Below are positions 13,448-21,949 of a DNA stretch of 27,824 bases, in pieces. The stretch is from positions 1 to 27,824 of IMG/VR virus record IMGVR_UViG_3300035698_002285. One strand, given 5' to 3'. Position 1 is the first letter of the stretch. Each line of letters begins with the position of its first letter. Source of the stretch: a virus. A model generated the notes under the pieces. That model did not search any database. It saw nothing but the letters and a program-made list of their open reading frames with translations, and was not told where the DNA came from. The translations under genes and the position numbers were made by a program.

Positions 13448-14553
13448 TGATTAAAAGTACAATAGCAAATAGTGATGGCGCTACAGTTGCTGTTAATACT
13501 GACACAGGTGAAGATACTGCGATTGTAGTTGCTACCCGTCCACACAAAACTCCTGCTCTTAAAATCGGGTTCTTAATGAACGCCACTTACGGTTCTGCTA
13601 TGAACCAAGATGGTGCTTTCGGTGGAACGTCTATCTTAATAGCAGATGGAGATTCTACGCCTTGGTCATTTACACAGAGTGCGGGTAAGTGGACAGAAGA
13701 TAGTACGGATAGGTTTTATGCTGGCACAAAGAGTGTTAAGTGCGCCAATCCTGCGGTAGGAGATACTGCAACATTCACAAACCAAGCAGGCGGTGCAGGT
13801 ACAGATATAGTTATGGCAGGTTACGCTGCTTTTTCAATGTGGATAAATGTTGATAAGGATTGGCTACTTGGAACAGAAGTGTTATTCCAAGGTGTTGCCG
13901 ATGGCGCATTGGTTGGTAATTCAGTAGACCTTAGCGACTACTTTGATTATCTATCTTATGATTCGTGGCATTATGTTGTGATACTAAAAGCAGACCTTGG
14001 TTTAACAGCTACGAATATTGACGCTATTCGGTTCACACAGGGTTCAAAGGCTGGTAAGAAGCCTAAGTTTTATCTCGACTTGGTTACACTTGAAGAAAAT
14101 GGTTCTCCTATTGAGTTCAATATAGAGTCTGACAAGGGAACGTGGTTTCATATAGACACCGTTCATATCACAATGGCAGATAATGTTGATAGCGAGATTG
14201 ACACAGGATTAAATACAAAAGTTCCTACAATGTACGGATTATCTTACGACAAGTTTCTTGGTATGGCATCAAGCGAGGGGTTGGAATTTGAACTATACAG
14301 GGACGATGTGTTGGTTTCAGGTTCTTCTTTGCAAGTTTCTAATCTTGGCGCAATACTAACACTGCCTGACGCAAAGATAACTAATGCAATAGCAGATGGA
14401 ACAAATACATTGATTTCTCTTGAAAGAAAGTTGTCTGTTCCTATTATATTAAAGGCAGAAGAAAACGACGAACTAAGGGTAACACTTAACGATGATTTTA
14501 GCGTGTTACTAATGATGAAGTTTTCAGTTATGGGATATTCGGAGATTCGATAG
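13447..14553 (+). CDS. Putative virion protein with a jelly-roll or lectin-like domain (368 residues)
   Basis: Beta-rich protein starting at a TAATG overlap. Residues about 60-220 have the layout of a laminin-G or carbohydrate-binding jelly-roll: WSFTQSAGKWTEDSTDRFY, GTKSVKC, AAFSMWINVDKDW, DSWHYVVILKADLGL and FYLDLVTLEE. The C-terminal third (HIDTVHITMADNVDSEI to the end) looks like a second beta domain that could contact the previous 186-residue protein's partner. The domain assignment comes from strand pattern, not from a clear signature. The stop TAG overlaps a GTG start of the next tiny gene. A surface-exposed decoration or receptor-binding role is inference. Confidence 0.6.
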   Translation: MIKSTIANSDGATVAVNTDTGEDTAIVVATRPHKTPALKIGFLMNATYGSAMNQDGAFGGTSILIADGDSTPWSFTQSAGKWTEDSTDRFYAGTKSVKCANPAVGDTATFTNQAGGAGTDIVMAGYAAFSMWINVDKDWLLGTEVLFQGVADGALVGNSVDLSDYFDYLSYDSWHYVVILKADLGLTATNIDAIRFTQGSKAGKKPKFYLDLVTLEENGSPIEFNIESDKGTWFHIDTVHITMADNVDSEIDTGLNTKVPTMYGLSYDKFLGMASSEGLEFELYRDDVLVSGSSLQVSNLGAILTLPDAKITNAIADGTNTLISLERKLSVPIILKAEENDELRVTLNDDFSVLLMMKFSVMGYSEIR

Positions 14554-14663
14554 TGGCAAAAGCAAAAGCAGGTACACCTAAACGAGACGGTTCCGGCAAA
14601 GGTCGCAGGGCTAATGCTGGCAGAGGTTGTGGTGGACGAAGAAAAACTGGAAGGGGTAGATAA
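14553..14663 (+). CDS. 36-residue Arg/Gly-rich basic peptide
   Basis: Reads from the GTG at 14553 (overlapping the preceding stop as TAGTG) to TAA at 14661-14663, which overlaps the ATG of the gp11-like gene as TAATG. The peptide contains PKRDGSGKGRRANAGRGCGG and ends RRKTGRGR. It has no acidic residue except one Asp and has a single Cys. The PKRDGSG opening with a GRG repeat recalls small metal- or nucleic-acid-associated phage and bacterial peptides. The exact overlaps at both ends argue for translation. It may bind DNA or RNA, or act as a virion-packaged basic peptide. Confidence 0.65.
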   Translation: MAKAKAGTPKRDGSGKGRRANAGRGCGGRRKTGRGR

Positions 14664-15472
14664 TGGCCAGTAGTGTAACAGTAGTATGCAATCTCGCACT
14701 TCAAAAAATGGGACAAGCGTTAGTAGATGACGCCGAAACTCCTGGTACTTCTGTAAATGAAATCAAATGTAATAATATATATCCGCAAATTCGTGACGAA
14801 ACCCTAATAGACGGGCCAGAGTTGGGCTGGAAATTCGCCACAATGACATATCACGGCATAGACGACCATAGTGTAGCTATCAGTTCTATTGCCGATAGTG
14901 CTACGACAGGTGAGATTACAATAACCACAAGTGCGGCACACGAATTGGTTGTTGGCGATAAGGTAGAACTTGCCGGAGATACTGGTTACGACAGTGAATA
15001 TGTTGTCAACACAGTAGGTGCAACAACTACATTTGAGGTTACTGCAACATTCGCTGCAACTGGAACAGGTACGGCTCACTGGCGGTCAGACGATTATACA
15101 TACCGCTATGCAGTACCAACGAGTAAGAAAGTGGTATCAGTTAAGGTTGGAGGGTTAGAGATTTCAGATTGGGTTCGTGAGGGTAGTTGGGTTTATACAA
15201 ACCAAGAGTCCACTGAGGTTGATATGAAAATAATCAAGGCCATTACTGATGTAACCTTATTCCCCGATTGGTTCGTGAGAATAATGGTTCTACGGCTTGC
15301 GAGAGAGTTGCATTACAGTATGACGCAGGACTTGAAAGCAATCCAACTGCTCGATGTAGAACTTGACAGAGCTACGGTAAAAGCAATAGCAATGGACGAA
15401 AGACAGAAATACCACCAAGAGAAATCAAGCTCTTGGCAAAATATAGGTAATACTCAAGACACAATAGAATAG
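14663..15472 (+). CDS. Gatekeeper / tail tubular protein A-like (gp11-like) with an inserted beta domain
   Basis: A 269-residue protein with the usual gp11-type opening, VCNLALQKMGQ (residues 8-18), then EIKCNNIYPQIRDETL and GWKFAT (55-60), and the usual closing half (YAVPTSKKVVSVKVGG, WFVRIMVLRLARELHYSMT). In T7 this protein rings the bottom of the portal and joins it to the nozzle. Between about residues 66 and 143 lies an extra beta domain (EITITTSAAHELVVGDKVEL) seen in many environmental phage tail proteins. The remaining length fits the family. It lies upstream of the nozzle gene, separated by two unknown genes. The start is at a TAATG overlap. Confidence 0.8.
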   Translation: MASSVTVVCNLALQKMGQALVDDAETPGTSVNEIKCNNIYPQIRDETLIDGPELGWKFATMTYHGIDDHSVAISSIADSATTGEITITTSAAHELVVGDKVELAGDTGYDSEYVVNTVGATTTFEVTATFAATGTGTAHWRSDDYTYRYAVPTSKKVVSVKVGGLEISDWVREGSWVYTNQESTEVDMKIIKAITDVTLFPDWFVRIMVLRLARELHYSMTQDLKAIQLLDVELDRATVKAIAMDERQKYHQEKSSSWQNIGNTQDTIE

Positions 15473-15481
15473 GAGTAAACA

Positions 15482-15901
15482 ATGGAAGACAGTAATATGA
15501 CAATCGCATCTGTGATACCAACAATACAAGGTACGCCGTCAAGATTACGTAAGGTGGTATTCACACAGACTGCGGCAGGCGCGGCAGGAAACGCTACCAC
15601 AACCTTTCCGATAAACGGAGAATTGCTAAGAGTTGAAGCGTCCGGTGGTGATGGTGGGTGGGACTTTACGCTTAACGATGGAATTGCAAACGTCTTTACC
15701 ATTACGGGTGTTGATACTGCTGGCGTAACTAATACATATCCTGCATACCAGACAGCCGCAGGCGGAGCCGTTGTAGATGACGATTCTAACTTTGCCTATG
15801 GCATACCAATGGTAGACCAGACCTTGTTATGTACTATCGCAAATGGCGGTACTGGTGTTTGTATTATCACAGTGACGTATAGAGCAAGTGATTCCATATA
15901 A
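15482..15901 (+). CDS. Unrecognised 139-residue beta-rich protein
   Basis: Beta-rich protein with strands RKVVFTQTAAG, ATTTFPINGELLRVEASGGD, NVFTITGVDTAG and LCTIANGGTGVCIITVTYRA. It has the look of a small virion surface or fibre-attachment protein. AGGAGT precedes ATG at 15482, and the stop overlaps the next ATG as TAATG. The pair of genes 15482-16449 lies between the gatekeeper and nozzle genes, which are adjacent in T7, so these are accessory tail or head proteins. No family is recognised. Confidence 0.65.
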   Translation: MEDSNMTIASVIPTIQGTPSRLRKVVFTQTAAGAAGNATTTFPINGELLRVEASGGDGGWDFTLNDGIANVFTITGVDTAGVTNTYPAYQTAAGGAVVDDDSNFAYGIPMVDQTLLCTIANGGTGVCIITVTYRASDSI

Positions 15902-16449
15902 TGCCAAGCCCACTCACTACCTATACACATCGTCTGTATATAGCCAGGGGTGCTGCGACGAATGATACGCAGATTGACTTGACTACTGCAGGCGATTTCG
16001 CTAATAAGCCTACTACGACGTTAGACCTACAGACTAAAGACGTAGTGACGCCACAAGATGCGCCTGTACCAGCAGAACTCAAACCTAACGGATTGAGATT
16101 TCTATTTTGTGGTGACGGCTCAGAGAACGAAACATTCAACTGGCACTTATTAGCGTGGGGTAATGAAAATTGGCCTGCTAAGTATATCGGTACTGGTACT
16201 GGTACGTGGGGAACGCAGGGAGTAGTAGCATTTCCGCATAACGGGGTTACTACGAATATGGTCTGGGCAGACACCTTAACTGTAACGTGGTACAACTGGC
16301 CTAAGGGGATAGTTTCGACAGAAGAGACTGGCCATAATTCAGTTGCCGAGGTTTGGCTTGACGGATGCGGGTCGAGGTACTGGCGAATTGAACTAACTGA
16401 TAATACTAATGCGGCCACAATCGGCGCAGTCTTTTATGGATATTGGTAA
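15901..16449 (+). CDS. Unrecognised 182-residue beta-rich protein
   Basis: Beta-rich protein rich in Trp (FNWHLLAWGNENWPAKYIG, WADTLTVTWYNWPKG, YWRIEL) with the C-terminal segment AEVWLDGCGSRYWRIE. The order of strands suggests a jelly-roll, possibly a carbohydrate-binding or decoration protein, but this is inference from composition. It starts at a TAATG overlap with the 139-residue gene and ends at TAATG with the nozzle gene. The paired arrangement suggests that the two products work together. Confidence 0.65.
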   Translation: MPSPLTTYTHRLYIARGAATNDTQIDLTTAGDFANKPTTTLDLQTKDVVTPQDAPVPAELKPNGLRFLFCGDGSENETFNWHLLAWGNENWPAKYIGTGTGTWGTQGVVAFPHNGVTTNMVWADTLTVTWYNWPKGIVSTEETGHNSVAEVWLDGCGSRYWRIELTDNTNAATIGAVFYGYW

Positions 16450-18533
16450 TGGCTAAAACGAATAAGATTTTACAGTCTTTGAATAGTGGCGAGCTATCTC
16501 CCCTGATGGACATGCGCATCGACCAGACTAAGTATCAGATGGGCTGTCGTACAATGGAGAACTTCTACCCACTGATTTACGGCGGGGCAGAGCGCAGGCC
16601 GGGTACATACTTTATTGGAGAGGCAAAAGACAGTTCAGTTAAATGCAGGTTAATTGACTTTATATTTTCAGTTGACCAAGCATACATATTAGAATTTGGC
16701 AATCAATACATAAGAGTTTACGCTAATAACGGCAGGTTCGTAGGGAAACTCGCCGCAGATACTTCCGCTTGGAATGGTACGAGTACAACGTACTATGCAG
16801 GCGACTTAGTTATAATGTCCGATGTCATTTACAGATGTATTATCGGGCACGTATCAGACAGCGCAACAGGTGGTGACGGTACAGGCGGTACTCCTGACGC
16901 TGGCGCAAACCCTATTCAATGGGCGGTGGCATCTCTAACATCAGATTCATACCCCATTTACGAGATTCCTTCTCCCTACCTTACGGCGGATTTGTTCGGC
17001 CTCAAAACCGAGCAGTCCGCCGATGTTATGTACATCACACACCCCAATTACGAGTCGAGAAAACTGTCGAGAACAAACGCAACAACATTTTCTCTGGTAG
17101 AATTAGATTTTCGCACCGGCCCATTCCAAAACCTCAACTCTATATCAACCGCACAAATCACCCCATCGGCCACTACCGGCTCAATTACCCTAACCGCTTC
17201 AGGAACAAATAAGGATGGCTCTGATTTTGAACCGTTTGTAGATAGCACAACGGCAGGACACCAACCGTCACTGGACGGTGAAGAAACAGATACCAACATA
17301 GGAACATCTCAAACCAACAAATCTATTACTGGTACATTATTCAAAATAGTTCATTCAATGGAGGCAGGGGAAATTGATGAATCGTTCACTGCGATTGGTA
17401 CGTCTGATTCTCTCTTGGTGTATAAAGGTGTTAAATGGGATTTTGTAACTAATGGCACTTGGAGTGGCACAATAAAATTAGAGAGAGCTTATATAGAAAC
17501 TCCTACTGTATGGGAAACTATTGCTACAGTAGTTTCAGAGAATAATAATAACGCAGCAATAGACGGAGTAGAGGAAGTTGACGACGCTTATTATCGTATG
17601 AACGCTACTGCTTTTACTTCTGGTTCTTCTAACTGTCAATTTTCAGTAAGAGACACATCTCATATAGGGATAGTTGAAATAACCAATATAACTTCTTCTA
17701 AAGTTGCTACCGGAACTGTTAGGACAACTCTTGGCTCTACCGATTTAACGCATAGATGGGCAGAGGGTTATTGGTCTAACTATCGTGGCTGGCCTTATTC
17801 GGTAGCAATTTCGAGTGAGGAAAGATTAACCTTTGCCGGTTCTGAGAGTTTCCCGCTAACGGTCTGGGGTTCGGTATCAGGTGATTATACTGATATGACC
17901 GCAGGTTCGTTAGACGATGACGCACTTGTCTTTACGCTCGTAGGTTCTGGCAGACAGAATGTGATACGATGGATAGTCTCCAAAAACGCTCTAATCTTAG
18001 GCACTTACGGTGGCGAGCATTTGCTCGGTGCAAGCGACGATAAAGAAGCTATGACGCCTACAAATGTTACCGCTAAGATACAATCTACTTACGGTTCAGA
18101 CGATGTGCAAGCACTTCTCGTTGGCGATAGTATTCTCTTTATCCAGAGAGGTGGTCGTCGGTTAAGGGAAATGCACTACGAGTTTGAAAAGGACTCAATG
18201 ATAGCAGAGGACTTAACTGTCTTTGCGAACCATATTACCGAAAGCACAATAGACGAAATTGCTTACCAGAGAACACCTGACCCTATGGTATGGTGTGTTC
18301 GTGGCGATGGCCAGATGGCCGTTCTTAGTTACGAGCGAAGTCAGGATATATGGAGTTGGTGTAGATTAACTACAAGCACGAATCTTGCAGGTACTCAAAC
18401 TGAAAGCGACTTTGAAAGCGTTGCTATAATACCAAGTGGCGGAGAGGAAGATATTGTTTATACTGTCGTTAATCGTACCATAGGAGGTTCGCCTAAAAGA
18501 TATATTGAATATTTTAGCACGAGAAGCTTTTAG
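16449..18533 (+). CDS. Tail nozzle protein (tail tubular protein B-like), N-terminal part
   Basis: A 694-residue protein with the very characteristic opening LNSGELSPLMDMRIDQTKYQ (11-30) and NFYPLIYGGAERRPGT (38-53), then FSVDQAYILEFGNQYIRVY. A short chitin-binding-like insert (W-x-x-x-x-x-Y-x-x-GD-x-V and RCIIGHVS) spans about 103-163. A long beta region ends with GSPKRYIEYFSTRSF. In related phages the chain continues past this point into a C-terminal module. Here it stops at TAG, which overlaps the GTG of the next gene. The ATG at 16449 is chosen for its TAATG overlap. An upstream TTG frame is not needed. Confidence 0.85.
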   Translation: MAKTNKILQSLNSGELSPLMDMRIDQTKYQMGCRTMENFYPLIYGGAERRPGTYFIGEAKDSSVKCRLIDFIFSVDQAYILEFGNQYIRVYANNGRFVGKLAADTSAWNGTSTTYYAGDLVIMSDVIYRCIIGHVSDSATGGDGTGGTPDAGANPIQWAVASLTSDSYPIYEIPSPYLTADLFGLKTEQSADVMYITHPNYESRKLSRTNATTFSLVELDFRTGPFQNLNSISTAQITPSATTGSITLTASGTNKDGSDFEPFVDSTTAGHQPSLDGEETDTNIGTSQTNKSITGTLFKIVHSMEAGEIDESFTAIGTSDSLLVYKGVKWDFVTNGTWSGTIKLERAYIETPTVWETIATVVSENNNNAAIDGVEEVDDAYYRMNATAFTSGSSNCQFSVRDTSHIGIVEITNITSSKVATGTVRTTLGSTDLTHRWAEGYWSNYRGWPYSVAISSEERLTFAGSESFPLTVWGSVSGDYTDMTAGSLDDDALVFTLVGSGRQNVIRWIVSKNALILGTYGGEHLLGASDDKEAMTPTNVTAKIQSTYGSDDVQALLVGDSILFIQRGGRRLREMHYEFEKDSMIAEDLTVFANHITESTIDEIAYQRTPDPMVWCVRGDGQMAVLSYERSQDIWSWCRLTTSTNLAGTQTESDFESVAIIPSGGEEDIVYTVVNRTIGGSPKRYIEYFSTRSF

Positions 18534-20470
18534 TGACTGTTAAATCTAATGCACACTTCGTTGATAGCGACATACAGGGAACGTCCGGTTTAGACGACTG
18601 GACGTCAAGTACCCGTGACTATGCGCCAGAAGTTATAGTTGGTTACTATCCAGCAATACTTAATGGCGCATCAATATCAAAATATAGCAATACTGGTGCA
18701 TTAGATACGGACTGGGCAACTTCTGGAAGTTGGGAGTATCTAACAAGCCCTTTAACTTGGTCGTATCACGGTATGTCCCCTACAAGTGACAACGGGTTGG
18801 TTGTTTGTCATCACGATGTGGCGAGTTCAGAAGAAACAGATGTACGATGGTCAAAATTTGAGGGCGCAAGTGGTACGCTGTCAGCAGGAGATACTATAAC
18901 GGTTGATGGAAAAGGTACAGCAGTTATTGTGTATATCCGATACGATAGCGCAACGAAAGGACTTGTCTATTTTGACACTTTAACTGGTAGCGAATTTGCC
19001 AATAATGATACTTTTTACAATGGCGCAAACAACGCTGATATTTTTGGCAATCCAATTAAACGCCCACAGATTACAAAACTTGATTCTGATGGTGTTATTG
19101 ATACAACTTGGGGTTATAGTGGCCGAATGGTATGTAGTACCGATTCTTGTGGCGTTACAGTTGACGACAATGACAATGCTTATATTTCTATAAGTGATAT
19201 TAGTTCAGAACAGTTAATGAAAGTAAATTCTGATGGCATCGTACAGTGGTCTTTTAGCCACGCATCGGCTGACCGTACCGACCATTATTGTGCTACGCCT
19301 TTCACTTATAATGGCACGGAACTTATAGCTTGTGGAATGCGCACAGAGAGTATAGGTGGCACGTATTACGGTCTTTGTGCTGTTAATGCTTCAACTGGCG
19401 CACTACAAACGGACTGGGGTACAAACGGTTACGCATGTACGGGAAATACATCAACTCATGTTTATAGTATTAGAGTAGATTCTAATAATAAAATATACTG
19501 CCATAGAAACATATATGGTTCTGGTACAAATTTATATAGTGTGGTAAGGTTAAACTCAGATGGCTCCGTTGATACGAACTGGGGAGTTAATGGTTACGCT
19601 GGATTTGAACAGTCACCGATAAGTAATAGTAAATATAGTTGGAACAATACCATAGATTTTATAAATGGCAAAATCTATACTATTGCTTACAATGCTCCCG
19701 AAGGTACTAAAGATAGGGGTACGGTTTATTTAGAATCTTACGATGGTGCAGGAACAGCTACAAGACTACAAACCTTTTCAGGATTTGGCAATGAACCTGC
19801 AAAGTGTGTTGTTGGCGGTGGCGGGTTGGTGTTTATTGGTGGCAATTCATACGACTTAGAGGGTGACGGTGCTGCTTCGGTGTATTATTACGCCTATAAC
19901 GGTGTGTACGCAGGACAATTAACGCCTATCGCTGGCGACCCATCAGTAACACATATTATAAAAATTATCGACGAAGACGCCGATGACGCTCTATTTTACA
20001 ATGAACAGGCACGTACTACGGCCTACCCAACTGACCACGCCCACTTAAACGGGCAGACAGTACAGGTCTTAGGTGACGGCTCATATCTCGGCACAGACGT
20101 AGTAACAGGCGGAGATATAGACCTTGACGACAATACTACCACTAATCACGTAGGATTAGCTTACACAAGCACCATAAAACCAATGAAGATTGACGGTGAG
20201 GCCACCGTAAAGAGAATTGGTAAGATTATACCTAATTTCCACGAAAGCGTAGGAGGGGACTACGGTGACGCTACAGACAATTTGTACTCAATCGTAATCA
20301 GAGATAGTAATGACCCAATGGACATAGAGGGCGAACTTAATACTGGACACGTAGAGTTGCCTTTTGATGGCAAGTATCAGAGGGATGCAGATATAATAAT
20401 AACCCAAGACGAACCGCTACCAATGAAAATTTTAGGTATTGGCGTAGACCTTTCGCAGGAAAGTATTTAA
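18533..20470 (+). CDS. Nozzle C-terminal module split by a delta-60 repeat (beta-propeller-like) insertion
   Basis: A 645-residue protein starting at GTG in TAGTG. Residues 4-26 (KSNAHFVDSDIQGTSGLDDW) and about 486-645 (AHLNGQTVQVLGDG, HVGLAYTSTIKPM, DADIIITQDEPLPM) are the two ends of the nozzle C-terminal module that normally follows directly on the N-terminal part. Between them lie about 450 residues with delta-60-like repeats, seen as L-x-S-(D/N)-(G)-x-x-D-T-x-WG-x-x-G at 48-66, 179-199, 281-301 and 337-357 plus a weaker one at 228-240. Such repeats usually form beta-propellers. The insert could bind a receptor or decorate the tail. Separate translation from the N-terminal part is inferred from the frame. 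Confidence 0.75.
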   Translation: MTVKSNAHFVDSDIQGTSGLDDWTSSTRDYAPEVIVGYYPAILNGASISKYSNTGALDTDWATSGSWEYLTSPLTWSYHGMSPTSDNGLVVCHHDVASSEETDVRWSKFEGASGTLSAGDTITVDGKGTAVIVYIRYDSATKGLVYFDTLTGSEFANNDTFYNGANNADIFGNPIKRPQITKLDSDGVIDTTWGYSGRMVCSTDSCGVTVDDNDNAYISISDISSEQLMKVNSDGIVQWSFSHASADRTDHYCATPFTYNGTELIACGMRTESIGGTYYGLCAVNASTGALQTDWGTNGYACTGNTSTHVYSIRVDSNNKIYCHRNIYGSGTNLYSVVRLNSDGSVDTNWGVNGYAGFEQSPISNSKYSWNNTIDFINGKIYTIAYNAPEGTKDRGTVYLESYDGAGTATRLQTFSGFGNEPAKCVVGGGGLVFIGGNSYDLEGDGAASVYYYAYNGVYAGQLTPIAGDPSVTHIIKIIDEDADDALFYNEQARTTAYPTDHAHLNGQTVQVLGDGSYLGTDVVTGGDIDLDDNTTTNHVGLAYTSTIKPMKIDGEATVKRIGKIIPNFHESVGGDYGDATDNLYSIVIRDSNDPMDIEGELNTGHVELPFDGKYQRDADIIITQDEPLPMKILGIGVDLSQESI

Positions 20471-21009
20471 TGGCAACTTTAGCAAATGCACATTTTGTTG
20501 ATTCAGATATAACAGAGGGTACGTCAGGCTCGGACGATTGGAGTTCTGGCTCTGGCTCTACCCTGCAAGAAAGGACTACCGCCTTTCCAACGGACAGGGC
20601 GCACCTTAACGGCCAGACTGCCGATATACTCGATGATGGCGTGGTTGCAACCGACCAAGTTGTTTCAGGTGGTGCAGTTTCAGGTATATCTGGCACATAC
20701 CATATAGGGTTGAACTTCGTTTCTACTGTAAAGCCAAGCAAACTTGACATTGAGGGTATGGGTATAATACTCACCAAGAAGATTACTAAGGCTATTGTGA
20801 GTTTCTATAACACGCTAAAGGGTAAGGTAGGCGTGGATTCAACTGCTATGGAAACCGTTGATTTTGGCACTACATTATTCTCAGGAGTAAAGGAAGTGCC
20901 TATGGCAGACGGTTATGACCGTGACGCTGATATAATAGTCCAGCAGGACGAGCCATTACCAATGCTGTGTAGGGGATTAGTATTAGATACAGGGGTGCAT
21001 AATCCGTGA
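20470..21009 (+). CDS. Second, uninterrupted copy of the nozzle C-terminal module
   Basis: A 179-residue protein that aligns with both ends of the preceding protein: residues 5-26 (ANAHFVDSDITEGTSGSDDW) with its N-terminus, and 36-179 (RTTAFPTDRAHLNGQT, HIGLNFVSTVKPSK, DRDADIIVQQDEPLPM) with its C-terminal 160 residues, without the repeat insertion. This is the canonical form of the C-terminal module of podovirus nozzle proteins. It starts at a TAATG overlap and ends as GTGA with the next gene. Sequence divergence between copies shows that the duplication, or acquisition, is not recent. Whether it replaces or accompanies the repeat-bearing form in virions is unknown. Confidence 0.8.
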   Translation: MATLANAHFVDSDITEGTSGSDDWSSGSGSTLQERTTAFPTDRAHLNGQTADILDDGVVATDQVVSGGAVSGISGTYHIGLNFVSTVKPSKLDIEGMGIILTKKITKAIVSFYNTLKGKVGVDSTAMETVDFGTTLFSGVKEVPMADGYDRDADIIVQQDEPLPMLCRGLVLDTGVHNP

Positions 21010-21440
21010 TAGAGCATATACCATACAATCCTGAACACGCTAAGAATATAATCGAGAACGGCGCAGTTGGAATGTGCTTTGTAGACCAAGGGCAGATAGA
21101 TACTCTTGCCGAAATGAAAATGAACGGCATTGCATATACTTGTATGCAGAACGACAGGCCGATAGCTTGTGGCGGGTTTGAGTATATGTGGACTGGTGTT
21201 GCTCAGGCTTGGTTTCTATGTGTAAAAGACATTAACCCTTTGGTTATAAAAGAGAATAAACGTAAGTTTCTTGAGATTGTCAAAGATGCAAACCTACACA
21301 GAGTACAAGCTCCATTAAGGTCAGACTTTCCCGTAAGCGTTAGATTTGCAGAATATATAGGTTTCACGAAAGAGTCAGTTATGAAAAATTATCACCCTGA
21401 TGGGACAGACGCTCTTATGTACGTATTAGGAGAAATATAA
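21006..21440 (+). CDS. GNAT-like protein in the T7 gp13 position
   Basis: A 144-residue protein starting at GTG in GTGA. The order of elements is GNAT-like: the strand around IAYTCMQNDRPIACGGFEYM (117-180 nt into the gene), then AWFLCVKDINPLV, the helix ENKRKFLEIVKDANLHRV and the last strand region ADFP-like SVRFAEYIGFTKE. A clear acetyl-CoA motif is missing. T7 gp13 and the DUF2833 family have this fold and lie, as here, between nozzle and internal virion genes. It is probably needed for assembly of the internal core rather than acting as an acetyltransferase. This is the second GNAT-like gene in the window. Confidence 0.7.
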   Translation: MIEHIPYNPEHAKNIIENGAVGMCFVDQGQIDTLAEMKMNGIAYTCMQNDRPIACGGFEYMWTGVAQAWFLCVKDINPLVIKENKRKFLEIVKDANLHRVQAPLRSDFPVSVRFAEYIGFTKESVMKNYHPDGTDALMYVLGEI

Positions 21441-21940
21441 TGCCATTTTTTGTACCGCTATTATTTATTGGTGGTGCTGTTGCCGGTGGCGTTGCCACAC
21501 ACGAAGCTGGCCAACAGGCCAAGCGTGACGCCAAAGCACAACAGGAGCTTGCGAACCGAAACGCCCTACTCAAAGAGCGACAGGCAAAGGCTGAGCGTGA
21601 ACGTGCGCAAGAAGAAGCTCGTCAATTTGAGAAAGAGGGCGAGGCTTTACAGGGTACACAGCAGGTTACACTTGCAAAGGGCGGAGTATTAACTGAAATA
21701 GGCACACCTGCTCTTGTACTGGAAGAAACTGCACAGGAACTTGAAGCTGATAGGCTAAAGATACTCAAAGAGGGTTTTCTCGCCGAGAGCTTCAGGAAGT
21801 CAGAAGCAGAGAACTTGAGATTCCAAGGCAGAATAGCAAAGGCAAAGGGTAGTGCCGCCGCAAGAGGCGCAACTTATAAGGCCGCCGGTTCACTACTCAC
21901 TGGTTTTGGCCAAGCAGGATATATGAAAAGTCAAGCATAA
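21440..21940 (+). CDS. Internal virion protein, gp14-like
   Basis: A 166-residue protein. The N-terminus is a single hydrophobic, Gly/Ala-rich membrane-type segment (FFVPLLFIGGAVAGGVA, residues 3-19). The rest is a long charged coiled coil (AQQELANRNALLKERQAKAE) and then the signature VTLAKGGVLTEIGTPALVLEE (about 76-96), found in gp14-like and P22 gp7-like ejection proteins. Such proteins leave the virion with the DNA and help cross the outer membrane. The C-terminus is Ala/Gly-rich. It starts at a TAATG overlap after the gp13-like gene. Confidence 0.75.
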   Translation: MPFFVPLLFIGGAVAGGVATHEAGQQAKRDAKAQQELANRNALLKERQAKAERERAQEEARQFEKEGEALQGTQQVTLAKGGVLTEIGTPALVLEETAQELEADRLKILKEGFLAESFRKSEAENLRFQGRIAKAKGSAAARGATYKAAGSLLTGFGQAGYMKSQA

Positions 21941-21949
21941 GGATACAAG

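Noticed and set aside
18481-18560. Recoded stop codon (TAG as an amino acid) joining the nozzle parts
   Set aside because: The next module is in a different frame, so reading TAG as an amino acid would not fuse them. TAG, TAA and TGA are all used as ordinary stops elsewhere in the window.
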